Of a stretch of 64,000 nucleotides of DNA, positions 9,345 to 17,325 are shown piece after piece. Origin of the DNA: Deltaproteobacteria bacterium. GTDB taxonomy: Bacteria; Acidobacteriota; Thermoanaerobaculia; Multivoradales; JAHZIX01. Numbering within the stretch: the stretch's first letter is position 1; each line of letters begins with the position of its first letter. Below the pieces are notes generated by a model, which saw nothing but the letters and a program-made list of their open reading frames with translations, was not told the origin of the DNA and made no database searches. Made by a program: the position numbers and the translations under genes. The stretch is taken from positions 184,572 to 248,571 of the forward strand of contig JAHZIX010000008.1 of NCBI GenBank assembly GCA_022601195.1, given 5' to 3'.

Positions 9345-10768
9345 TCAGTCACCGATTCCGACAGACCTCTGCCGCATACCTGGTGGGAGACCTTGCTGCT
9401 CTCTCCTTTGCCTTCTTTGTGGCCTGGGCGCTCCGCTTTCAGCTACAGATCGTTCCCCTAACCAAGACTCCACCGGATTTTGGGCAGTATCTGCCGCTGT
9501 TGCCGATGATTCTCTTCTCTTGGCCAGTGGTGTTCTACTTCCACGGTCTCTACCAGATACGCCGCGCGCGCACTCGCTTCGACGAAGCCTTGACGATCGT
9601 GTTGGCGGCAGGACTGGGAACCATTCTCCTACTGGCCTTTACCACCGCATATCGGCCAGCGGTTTCCCCGGATAGTCCAGAGTTCTTTTCCTTCAGCCGG
9701 ATTTTTCTAGCCCTCTTCCCCCTCGTCTCCATCGGATCGGTCACTGCCATGAGGATGTTGATCCGGCAGATCTTGCGCCGAAGACACCGCAACGGCCAGG
9801 GGATTCAAAGAGTTCTGATCATTGGAGCGGGAGCCCTGGGTAAAGAAATTACCCAGAAAATCCTAGCTCACCGCGAATTTGGCATCGAAATCGCCGGCTT
9901 CCTCGATGACGATCCCGGAATGGCCGGATCTTCCTTCTATGAGGTGCCCGTATTAGGCACCCTCAAGGATCTCGATGTAGTGCTCGAACGGGAGCAGATC
10001 GGGCAGGTATTCATCGCCCTGCCTCTCGAGGCACATCACAAGATGCTCAAGCTCCTGCAACGCTTCGCGCGGGAGTGCGTAGACGTGAAGCTGGTTCCGG
10101 ACATCCTCCAATACGCCACCATCAACGCTGCCGTAGAGGATCTGGACGGGACTCCCGTCATCAACCTCTCCCAGGTACCGTTGCAAGGTTGGTACAGCAT
10201 GGCGAAGCGAGCCATGGATATTGCCCTCGCTTCTCTGGCGATGCTGGCGCTACTGCCGTTCCTTCCTTTCGTTGCACTGGTTATCTGGCTGGAAGACCGG
10301 GGCCCCATTTTCTACAGCCAGGAACGCATGGGGCTGGATGGCAAGAGCTTCATGATCTACAAGCTCCGCTCCATGAAGGTCAATGCTGAAGCCAGTACTG
10401 GCCCCGTCTGGGCTGTCAAAGACGATCCCAGGCGCACTCGATTGGGAAGCTTCTTACGGCGCACTTCCATGGATGAGTTGCCGCAGGTGTGGAATGTCCT
10501 GAAGGGGGATATGTCCATCGTCGGACCGCGCCCGGAGAGACCTGCTTTCGTTCGCGAATTCAAGCACAAGATCCCTCAGTACATGATGCGCCACCGGGTC
10601 AAATCCGGAATCACCGGATGGGCACAGGTCCATGGCTGGCGGGGCAATACTTCGATTCGGAAGCGCATCCAGTACGACCTCTACTACATCCAGAACTGGT
10701 CCCTTCTACTGGACGTCAAGATTCTGTGGATGACGATTCGCAGCGGACTCTGGCATAACGCTCACTAA
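9341..10768 (+). CDS. Undecaprenyl-phosphate priming glycosyltransferase
   Basis: This enzyme transfers a sugar-1-phosphate to the membrane carrier undecaprenyl phosphate and so starts exopolysaccharide or O-antigen repeat synthesis. Four N-terminal membrane segments span about residues 12-130, then a CoA-binding/Rossmann-like domain (RVLIIGAGALGKEI). A further membrane helix near residue 290 precedes the catalytic domain, with KLRSMKVNAE, DELPQVWNVLKGDMSIVGPR and KSGITGWAQV, the hallmarks of the WbaP/WcaJ/PssY family. Length 475 is typical. The GTG start is set by the four-base overlap with the preceding glycosyltransferase. It closes the glycan cluster; no flippase or polymerase lies within the window. 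Confidence 0.95.
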   Translation: MISHRFRQTSAAYLVGDLAALSFAFFVAWALRFQLQIVPLTKTPPDFGQYLPLLPMILFSWPVVFYFHGLYQIRRARTRFDEALTIVLAAGLGTILLLAFTTAYRPAVSPDSPEFFSFSRIFLALFPLVSIGSVTAMRMLIRQILRRRHRNGQGIQRVLIIGAGALGKEITQKILAHREFGIEIAGFLDDDPGMAGSSFYEVPVLGTLKDLDVVLEREQIGQVFIALPLEAHHKMLKLLQRFARECVDVKLVPDILQYATINAAVEDLDGTPVINLSQVPLQGWYSMAKRAMDIALASLAMLALLPFLPFVALVIWLEDRGPIFYSQERMGLDGKSFMIYKLRSMKVNAEASTGPVWAVKDDPRRTRLGSFLRRTSMDELPQVWNVLKGDMSIVGPRPERPAFVREFKHKIPQYMMRHRVKSGITGWAQVHGWRGNTSIRKRIQYDLYYIQNWSLLLDVKILWMTIRSGLWHNAH

Positions 10769-10799
10769 GAGACGCGCCCACTCAAGAAAAGCCCGTCAA

Positions 10800-10848
10800 A
10801 GAGTTCTCGATGGATGAGTGGATGCGAGAGCCCCCCTCTGAGAACTCT
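10800..10848. terminator. Possible terminator hairpin between convergent genes
   Basis: AGAGTTCTC (10800-10808) and GAGAACTCT (10840-10848) are perfect inverted arms of 9 bp with a 31-nt loop that contains a smaller GC-rich fold. It lies in the 173-bp gap where the priming glycosyltransferase and the transglutaminase gene converge. The loop is long and there is no clear T-run, so the call is weak. Confidence 0.3.
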
Positions 10849-10941
10849 AGTCTAGGCTCCCCCCTCAGCAATCCTGGTGTTCCCAGAGAGAGCCTCTCCG
10901 CGCCAGCCGTCCCCTTCCAAGCCAACGGCCTTGTGGAGGTC

Positions 10942-13104
10942 TCAGCTCGCCTTTCGACGGGAGAGGGTCTCTCGGATGGATTGCAGCGCCAGCTGGAGCC
11001 TCTCTCTTTCCTGGTCCTGGAGAGGTTGCCCGCCAAAACTCTCGCGAAGATAGAAGTCGATCACCTCTCCTGCTGGCTTCTGGGCTTCTGGGTACTGCTT
11101 AGCTGCCTCCTCCTGGAACTCCCCCGGCGATGTCGTGGCCGATAGGGACAGTCCATTGCGACGAAACCAACGCCGCATGAGGAGAAAGGCTCGGGTCGCT
11201 GTCATCGTTTCCTGGCGATGGTGATGCCACAGGCCCCAAAGAGAGCCAAATAGAAGCATGGGAATCGCCGCCAGCAGAATCAGCTCCCAACTCGCCAGAG
11301 GTTCTCTTGGAGGGATTCCTTCCTGCGCGACTCCGGAAGAGACTGAGTCCTGCGGCGCCGGCAGCATTTCATCTCGGTCCGAAGCTCCCCTCACCTCGGC
11401 AACCCAGTCCCGCAGGCGCGACCAGGCTCCTCTCAAGAGCAGTAGGAAAGAAGCCTGGTCCTGAAATCCATAGGTCAGGACATAGCGATCCCAGCGAAAT
11501 TGCAGGTAGTCATACCCCTGGCGAAATAGCCCCCAGGAAATCTGTTGCGAGGTCGCCTGAGGTCTCCCCGCAGGCGGGGTTGGGTCGAAAACAACCCAGC
11601 CCTTTTCGACTCCTAGATAGGCCTCGACCCAAGCGTGAGCATTACTCTGCCGCACCACGTAGTACCCCGTCAAACCATTCAACTCTCCACCCAAGAATCC
11701 GGTAACCAGACGAGCTGGAACACCCTGGGAGCGGAGCATCATCACCATGGCAGAGGCAAAAAGCTCGCAGTGCCCTTGGCCATTATCGAACAGAAACTCT
11801 TCTAAGGGGGAGGCGCCGGTGCGGCCCATGAATTCTAGAGAGAACTCATAATTCTGGATCAGGTAGGACTCCAGCCTCGAGGCCTTCTCGGCCGCATCTC
11901 CGTCTCCAGCGGCCGTTTTGGCCAATCGCCCGACCCGTTCCCCCAGACCCGTCAGATCCAGGGTTGGCTCACTCCGGATAGACTGCCTGCGAACCCCCGA
12001 TCCTCCCCCCCCTGAGCTTCCTCTGTCCAAATCTGGGGCCAAGGCGGTGATCACAGGCTCCGAGGCAAGACCGACGCGATAGGACAAAACACTGGCAGGC
12101 TTTCGCCACAGGGAGACGGCTCCTCCTCGATCCCACTGCAACAGCGGGCGATCCAACTCGATGCGGGTTGAAGAGATCGGCAAGAGAAGTGCCCGTGAGC
12201 CCAACGGCTGCATCCAGATGTCCACCCAGCTATCTGGAATCTGCCGGTCGAGAAAAAAAGTGCGCCCATTTGCGGAGAGATAGTTGTCTCGATTACCCGA
12301 CGCGATCCATCTTCTTCTCTGGTAGATCTCAAAGGTTCCCCCTTTGAGACGAATCTCTTCGTTCGGGTCTACCGCTTCCGAAAATTTGAGTCGGAGGGCC
12401 ACATCTGGGTTGTCTCTTTGGCTACCGATGGCGTCTAGCGTGACGACATCCGTGAAGCCGGTAGAGAAAATCTCGGTCCCCGTACCGGTCCCTCGAAGGC
12501 CGATCACCGGAGAGCCGAGACGAGGGAAGATGACAAACAGTGGAGCCGAAAGCGCCAAGCCCACCGCTAAGGTACCGAAAACGAAACCCCGCAAGGGAGT
12601 CTTGGCGAGAGTTTCTTCCGCCCCCTCGAAACTAACCAACACTCTCAGCATGGCCAATTGCATGAGTAGCACGAGGGTCAACCCGGCAAAGACGAGCAGA
12701 AAGAGCACCACGGAAGGGTGCACACTGGTTCCCATGCTAGCCAGAAACAGGAAAAATACACCACCAAAGGTTTGCCAAACGTCCCGAGTCGACCGCAGGG
12801 CAAAAAGCTTCACCACCACCGTGAACATGCAAATGTGAACGACCGTTTGGACCAACTGCCCCCGCATCGCCACCTGGCTGAGGTCGAGAAAAAGCAAAGG
12901 CAGGTAGGCCAACCCGAGGACATTCATGGCCCAGAAAGGAAGAAGTCTTGCCTCTGGATCTCCCAGACGAAGCTGAAGCAGCACCAGGAACATCAAATAG
13001 AGAAACAGACCTCCCCAGCTCAATGCACCATTCAGAGGAAGAGGAAGCGGAGCGAGGGTCGCCATCCAAGCCAGAAGCCTCGCAGTTGCCTGGGGTGGCC
13101 TCAT
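10942..13104 (-). CDS. TgpA-like membrane transglutaminase (DUF3488/transglutaminase/DUF4129)
   Basis: A large inner-membrane protein with an external transglutaminase-like domain. Several membrane helices occupy about residues 5-200 (DUF3488 region). An external domain follows, with the catalytic core GQGHCELFASAMVMMLRSQG (Cys), SNAHAWVEAYL (His) and VVFDPTPP (Asp). Near the C-terminus there is another membrane helix (ELILLAAIPMLLFG) and a DUF4129-like tail. The start at 13104 forms an ATGA overlap with the upstream DUF58 stop; an earlier ATG at 13194 would overlap that gene by 94 bp and is unlikely. The MoxR-DUF58-TgpA set is widely conserved, with a suspected role in envelope or protein-complex maturation. 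Confidence 0.93.
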   Translation of the reverse strand: MRPPQATARLLAWMATLAPLPLPLNGALSWGGLFLYLMFLVLLQLRLGDPEARLLPFWAMNVLGLAYLPLLFLDLSQVAMRGQLVQTVVHICMFTVVVKLFALRSTRDVWQTFGGVFFLFLASMGTSVHPSVVLFLLVFAGLTLVLLMQLAMLRVLVSFEGAEETLAKTPLRGFVFGTLAVGLALSAPLFVIFPRLGSPVIGLRGTGTGTEIFSTGFTDVVTLDAIGSQRDNPDVALRLKFSEAVDPNEEIRLKGGTFEIYQRRRWIASGNRDNYLSANGRTFFLDRQIPDSWVDIWMQPLGSRALLLPISSTRIELDRPLLQWDRGGAVSLWRKPASVLSYRVGLASEPVITALAPDLDRGSSGGGGSGVRRQSIRSEPTLDLTGLGERVGRLAKTAAGDGDAAEKASRLESYLIQNYEFSLEFMGRTGASPLEEFLFDNGQGHCELFASAMVMMLRSQGVPARLVTGFLGGELNGLTGYYVVRQSNAHAWVEAYLGVEKGWVVFDPTPPAGRPQATSQQISWGLFRQGYDYLQFRWDRYVLTYGFQDQASFLLLLRGAWSRLRDWVAEVRGASDRDEMLPAPQDSVSSGVAQEGIPPREPLASWELILLAAIPMLLFGSLWGLWHHHRQETMTATRAFLLMRRWFRRNGLSLSATTSPGEFQEEAAKQYPEAQKPAGEVIDFYLRESFGGQPLQDQERERLQLALQSIRETLSRRKAS

Positions 13105-14114
13105 GGAATAGGGCCAGCTTGCGAATCTAAGGCTAGTCGGACGGTCGGAGCGCGACGATCCATGGACTCCAGAGGCAGTTCCTTGGGTGGACAAGGTTCC
13201 ACCAGTGCCAATGCTTCGAGAATCGCTCCCCGCTGCCGAAACCCGGAAGCAAAACGTAGGTGCTTGTCCCGAGTGACCAACTCCACCTCGAATCCTCGCA
13301 CAAGGAGATCAGCAGCCACTGTGGCTGCCTCGCTGACCAACCGCTCGAAACGAGCTTCCACTTCCTCCGTGACTCCACTGACCCCGTTGTCCAGGAGAAT
13401 CGAAACTCTTCTCCCTTGATCTTCCTCTCGTTCCATGAAGATCATCGAGCCAGTCTTGGCGGTTTGCTTCCAGTGAACGCCGCGGGGGTCGTCTCCGGGC
13501 TGAAAGACTCGGAGCTGACGCAGCTCGTTGCCTCGTCCTGGTCTGGCACCGCCCATATCCCCGAGCTCTCCAATTCCCTCGACTCGCTTCTCTTCCGGTC
13601 CAAAGAGCTCGGGATACACCAACAGCTCCAAGCTGGTCTTGTAGCGGTGGGTCTTGAAGAAAAAACCAAACGGGAACGGGCTGGTTACGACCAGGTGAGA
13701 AATCCGCTGAAGTCCGCGACGTTTCTGAAAAGACTCCAAAATGCCTCGGCTCCTCCCTCGGGCGGGTAGGTAGTTGACTAGTCTGGCCCGCTCGCGCCTA
13801 TCTGCCGAGACCAACAGGAACCAATGAGGAAGCCACCGTCGCTTGCTTTTCACCTCGAACTCGAGGTTGAAAGGACGATTGGCGAAAACTTCCGGCGGCC
13901 CATGGAGACGAACCTGGAGGCCTCGAACATTGCGCCGGGAGGAAAGTCCAGAAAGCACCAGGAAGGCCAACATCAGAGCCAGCACGAGAAATAGCGCGTT
14001 GTTTCCCGAGTTCGTCGCTGCCGCCGCCACCAACAAGGACACAAAGATGTAGCCCAGACCGATCGCAGTAATTCGAACCGGGCCCACGGTGGAGCGACTT
14101 TGAGGAGTCGTCAA
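13101..14114 (-). CDS. DUF58 domain protein
   Basis: A DUF58 protein of 337 residues. Two membrane helices near the N-terminus (about 14-32 and 42-58) anchor a domain with the DUF58 signature GNELRQLRVFQPGDDPR followed by VHWKQTAKTGSMI (about residues 200-230). The C-terminal part resembles a von Willebrand A fold (SILLDNGVSG). It sits 37 bp after the MoxR ATPase gene and overlaps the transglutaminase gene by four bases, so the three should be cotranslated. In this conserved trio the AAA+ ATPase is thought to act on the VWA-like partner. The substrate here is unknown. Confidence 0.93.
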   Translation of the reverse strand: MTTPQSRSTVGPVRITAIGLGYIFVSLLVAAAATNSGNNALFLVLALMLAFLVLSGLSSRRNVRGLQVRLHGPPEVFANRPFNLEFEVKSKRRWLPHWFLLVSADRRERARLVNYLPARGRSRGILESFQKRRGLQRISHLVVTSPFPFGFFFKTHRYKTSLELLVYPELFGPEEKRVEGIGELGDMGGARPGRGNELRQLRVFQPGDDPRGVHWKQTAKTGSMIFMEREEDQGRRVSILLDNGVSGVTEEVEARFERLVSEAATVAADLLVRGFEVELVTRDKHLRFASGFRQRGAILEALALVEPCPPKELPLESMDRRAPTVRLALDSQAGPIP

Positions 14115-14151
14115 GGGGAAGCCTCCGGAGTCAGGACAATTCCGGCGCCAT

Positions 14152-15129
14152 TCACACGGGTACGGGGATGGTTGCGATCAGCTCTTCGATGGCGGTCCTC
14201 TGAGCCCTTCGATCTGAGGTACCTCGACGTAGCACGACTCGATGAGACAGCACGGAAACGGCCAGCCGCCGAACATCGTCCGGGGTAGCAAAATCTCGGC
14301 CTTCGCAGAGCGCCAAGGCCTGAGTTGCCCGGTAGAGGCCCTGCACGCCACGAGTAGACACTCCGAGCAGGAAGTCCGACCCTTGGCGCGTCGCCTCGGT
14401 CACCGACAAGATGTACTCGACCAACTTGTCGGCAACTCGGATTCGAGGCACTTTCTGCTGCAAGGCGAGCACTTGATCTCGGTCGAGCACCGGCTCCAAT
14501 TGCTCCAATAGGTCCTCGACTCCACCGGAGACCAGGAGCTGCCTCTCTTCCGCCCGAGGTGGGTACCCCACCTCCAAGGACATCAAGAATCGGTCCAGTT
14601 GGGACTCCGGTAGCGGGAAAGTTCCATGGTGGTCAAGGGGGTTCTGCGTCGCGATGACCAGAAATGGCTCCTTGAGAGCGTAACGGCGACGGTCCACTGA
14701 GATCTTTCTCTCGCTCATCGCTTCGAGGAGTGCAGATTGAGTCTTGGGCGTCGCCCGGTTGATCTCATCTGCCAAAACCACATTGGAGAACAGGGGCCCA
14801 GGAACGAACTCGAAGGATTCCTCGGACTGGCGAAACACCGACATCCCAATAATGTCCGAGGGCAGGAGGTCGCTGGTGAACTGGATGCGCTGGAAACCGA
14901 CGCCCAGGGACCGAGCGACCGCCTGAGCGAGGGTCGTCTTCCCCACTCCCGGAACGTCCTCCAGTAACAGATGTCCTCGCGCCAAGAGGCAGACCGTCGC
15001 CAATCGAATCACCTCCGGCTTCCCCCGTAGGATCCGGCCGACGTTCTCCTCTAACCGCAGAACTCCCTCATAGCCATCGTGGATCGAAGAAACGGTAGCT
15101 GTGCTCACAGACATAGTTGCAATACTCAT
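14152..15129 (-). CDS. MoxR family AAA+ ATPase
   Basis: An AAA+ ATPase of the MoxR family, 325 residues, cytoplasmic. The Walker A motif is DVPGVGKTTL (about residue 58), Walker B is VVLADEINRA (about residue 122), and the sensor-1 region is LVIATQNPLDHHGTFPLPE. The STRGVQGLYRATQALAL segment is typical of the lid domain. It is the first gene of a MoxR-DUF58-transglutaminase operon, with a lipoprotein gene 50 bp upstream. A 16-bp palindrome at 15142-15157 lies just before its start. MoxR proteins act as chaperone-like factors for metal insertion or complex assembly; the client is not known. Confidence 0.95.
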   Translation of the reverse strand: MSIATMSVSTATVSSIHDGYEGVLRLEENVGRILRGKPEVIRLATVCLLARGHLLLEDVPGVGKTTLAQAVARSLGVGFQRIQFTSDLLPSDIIGMSVFRQSEESFEFVPGPLFSNVVLADEINRATPKTQSALLEAMSERKISVDRRRYALKEPFLVIATQNPLDHHGTFPLPESQLDRFLMSLEVGYPPRAEERQLLVSGGVEDLLEQLEPVLDRDQVLALQQKVPRIRVADKLVEYILSVTEATRQGSDFLLGVSTRGVQGLYRATQALALCEGRDFATPDDVRRLAVSVLSHRVVLRRGTSDRRAQRTAIEELIATIPVPV

Positions 15130-15141
15130 CTCTCACTTCTA

Positions 15142-15157
15142 CGTGGAAAATTCCACG
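15142..15157. promoter_or_regulatory. 16-bp palindrome upstream of moxR
   Basis: CGTGGAA-AA-TTCCACG is a perfect dyad with 7-bp arms. It sits 12 bp before the MoxR ATG (minus strand), between that gene and the lipoprotein gene. It could be a regulator-binding site or a short hairpin in the leader. There is no match to an operator that I know. Confidence 0.35.
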
Positions 15158-15179
15158 AAGGTCTACCAAGCTGGAAAAT

Positions 15180-15767
15180 TTACGGCGCCGGCGAGAATTC
15201 CGGGTATTTCCCTCTTTCCTCAGCTGGAATTGGGTGCCGTACCTCAGTGTAGAAAATATCGCCTGCTTCGTAGGCCACATCCTCCAATTTGTGGACTATC
15301 TGGGCACCGGGCCCCTGGAGGATTCTGGAGGTATCGAAAGTCACCGGCCAACGCTGCTTTTCGACCTCCTGGCCGTCGAGATGAACAACATCGATGGTCA
15401 GCTGTGGAAGAGTCTCCCGACCTCCTGTGGCCACCAGAATGTCCAAGGTGATGTCATAGCGCACGGGCTCAGCCACGACGGGTTCATCCATCAGACTGTC
15501 CCCCGAAGCTGGATCAGCCATGGAGTCGGCTTCATCGTCCATCGCCGAATCTCCCTCTTCCATCCCTTCCTCGCCCTCTACAGGCTCCGGCATGGCCGGC
15601 TCCGGCACTCGCGCCGTCGCAACAAAGCCTCCCTGATTCACCGTGGCGCTATAAGACGCTCGGATATCAGCGATCTGCTCTTCGGGACTCTTGGTTTGAC
15701 AGCCGATCGTCAGAACGACCAGTAGCGCAACACAGACTAGCGCAGGGACAGTTTGGATTCCTCGCAT
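15180..15767 (-). CDS. Lipoprotein of unknown function, acidic linker
   Basis: A 195-residue lipoprotein. The signal peptide ends in the lipobox LTIGC (Cys about residue 23), so it should be lipid-anchored in the cell envelope. An acidic, Met- and Glu-rich linker (about residues 58-95, such as EGEEGMEEGDSAMDDEAD) separates the anchor from a C-terminal beta-rich domain (about 100-195) that ends YPEFSPAP. The domain is unknown to me. It lies just upstream of the MoxR operon on the same strand and may be cotranscribed. DNA for the linker is imperfectly repetitive. Confidence 0.8.
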   Translation of the reverse strand: MRGIQTVPALVCVALLVVLTIGCQTKSPEEQIADIRASYSATVNQGGFVATARVPEPAMPEPVEGEEGMEEGDSAMDDEADSMADPASGDSLMDEPVVAEPVRYDITLDILVATGGRETLPQLTIDVVHLDGQEVEKQRWPVTFDTSRILQGPGAQIVHKLEDVAYEAGDIFYTEVRHPIPAEERGKYPEFSPAP

Positions 15768-16174
15768 GGGTATATCTCCTTCAAACTCTCTTCATCGGGG
15801 GTAACGGGGGCGGTTTCGCTGAAGGATTATAGCGGACTCAGTGAAGTCAATCGGCGGTCGATTTCGCCGATTGGCAACGAGAGTTGACCACCAGCAGTCG
15901 TGCCGATAAGATACGCCTTGTTACCGCCATGAAGGATTTATCCTAAAAACCTTCGAAGGGCCACCGAAAGAACGGTCACGGGAATAGCGAGAATAAGCTG
16001 TGCTTTGATGGCCATCAGGACCTTGAGGCGCATCGAAGGAAACCCGGACGCGTACAATAGAAGGCTCGCGCAGGACACCCCCAGGAGCAGTCGGCGCCGC
16101 CAAAATTCACGAATAGAAACAGCGAGAACAAATCCGTATCGCGAATCCAGCTGTCTACGAGGAGCCAAGAACAC
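15768..16174. other. Intergenic region upstream of recA, no gene recognised
   Basis: This 407-bp stretch separates the divergent lipoprotein gene and recA, so it should carry both promoters. I see a ribosome-binding site GAGGAG at 16159-16164, ten bases before the recA ATG. I could not identify a convincing LexA box. A hydrophobic minus-strand reading frame at 15938-16231 overlaps recA and was not accepted. Confidence 0.5.
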
Positions 16175-17212
16175 ATGTCCAAAGCGGCCAACACAGATCG
16201 AAATAAATCCGTAGAAGGTGCCCTCGCACAAATCGAACGCCAGTTCGGCAAGGGTGCCATCATGCGCCTAGGGCAGCAGGAAGTCTTGGGTATCGCCAGT
16301 ATTTCCTCCGGCTCCATAGCCGTAGATGTGGCAGTGGGTATCGGTGGCTTTCCTCGCGGACGAGTCGTCGAAGTCTACGGTCCGGAGTCATCCGGAAAAA
16401 CCACCTTGGCTCTCTCGGTGGCTGCTCAGGCTCAGAAGGCAGGAGGAACAGCTGCCTTCATCGATGCCGAGCACGCCTTGGACGCCGAATACGCCACTAA
16501 GATTGGCGTCGACATCGACAATCTCCTTGTTTCTCAACCGGATAGCGGCGAGCAGGCCTTGGAAATCGTCGAGATGCTGGTGCGTAGCAACTCTTTGGAC
16601 ATCGTCGTCATCGATTCCGTAGCTGCCCTCGTGCCAAGGGCCGAACTGGACGGGGAAATGGGGGACTCCCACGTCGGCCTCCATGCCCGCTTGATGTCGC
16701 AGGCATTGCGCAAACTGACGGCCATCGTCGCCAAATCCAAGACCTGCTTGGTCTTCATCAACCAAATTCGCGAAAAAATTGGCGTCATGTTCGGCAGCCC
16801 CGAGACCACTACCGGCGGCCGGGCCCTCAAGTTCTACTCTTCTGTTCGCATCGATATTCGCCGTATTGCTGCCATCAAAGACGGTGACCAGGTCGTCGGC
16901 AGTCGGGCGAAGGTCAAGGTGGTGAAGAACAAGTGTGCCGCGCCATTTCGGCAAGCAGAATTTGATATCGACTATGGTGAGGGTATCTCTCGTTTCGGCG
17001 AGCTCATCGACATGGGCGTCGAAGAAAAATTCGTTCTCAAAAGCGGCGCTTGGTATAGCTACGGCGATATTCGGCTGGGGCAGGGACGAGAGAATTCCAA
17101 GCAGTTCCTGCGCGACAATTTAGAGCTGGCGGCCGAAATCGAAGTCAAGTTGAGAGATAAATTTGGCCTGCCCCAGGTCGGCTCGAGTACCCCCGAAGCA
17201 GAAAACGCTTAA
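16175..17212 (+). CDS. recA: Recombinase RecA
   Basis: RecA forms filaments on single-stranded DNA, drives homologous recombination and activates LexA self-cleavage in the SOS response. The 345-residue length is normal. The Walker A motif is [14 protein letters not shown] (about residue 69), followed by FIDAEHALD, the Walker B region [26 protein letters not shown] (L2 region) and [19 protein letters not shown] ribosome-binding site precedes the ATG. The gene stands alone: recX and other common neighbours are absent, and an antiporter gene follows 113 bp downstream, with a strong hairpin between them. Confidence 0.98.
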   Translation: MSKAANTDRNKSVEGALAQIERQFGKGAIMRLGQQEVLGIASISSGSIAVDVAVGIGGFPRGRVVEVYGPESSGKTTLALSVAAQAQKAGGTAAFIDAEHALDAEYATKIGVDIDNLLVSQPDSGEQALEIVEMLVRSNSLDIVVIDSVAALVPRAELDGEMGDSHVGLHARLMSQALRKLTAIVAKSKTCLVFINQIREKIGVMFGSPETTTGGRALKFYSSVRIDIRRIAAIKDGDQVVGSRAKVKVVKNKCAAPFRQAEFDIDYGEGISRFGELIDMGVEEKFVLKSGAWYSYGDIRLGQGRENSKQFLRDNLELAAEIEVKLRDKFGLPQVGSSTPEAENA

Positions 17213-17273
17213 GAACCTGGCCGTCCTTAGGCTGCGAACTTGGCAGAAAGTGGCCAACGCCCACACCGCCGTA

Positions 17274-17320
17274 GTACCCGTTCGGTCCCTAGCCTTGCTA
17301 CACTAGGGACCGAAAGGTAC
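17274..17320 (+). promoter_or_regulatory. Strong hairpin covering the nhaC ribosome-binding site
   Basis: TTCGGTCCCTAG (17281-17292) and CTAGGGACCGAA (17303-17314) are a perfect 12-bp stem with a 10-nt loop. The stem extends as GTACC (17274-17278) pairing with GGTAC (17316-17320) across a small internal loop. The only plausible Shine-Dalgarno, AAAGG (17314-17318), is inside the paired strand, six to eight bases before the ATG at 17326. It could be a recA terminator, but it lacks a T-run. A translation-controlling leader structure is equally plausible. Confidence 0.6.
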
Positions 17321-17325
17321 CCACC

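Noticed and set aside
13105..13194. Earlier start for the transglutaminase gene
   Set aside because: It would overlap the DUF58 gene by 94 bp; the ATG at 13104 gives the normal four-base overlap and starts near the first membrane helix.
15938..16231. Hydrophobic minus-strand open frame upstream of and overlapping recA
   Set aside because: It overlaps the recA start by about 57 bp on the opposite strand, has no ribosome-binding site and no recognisable domain.
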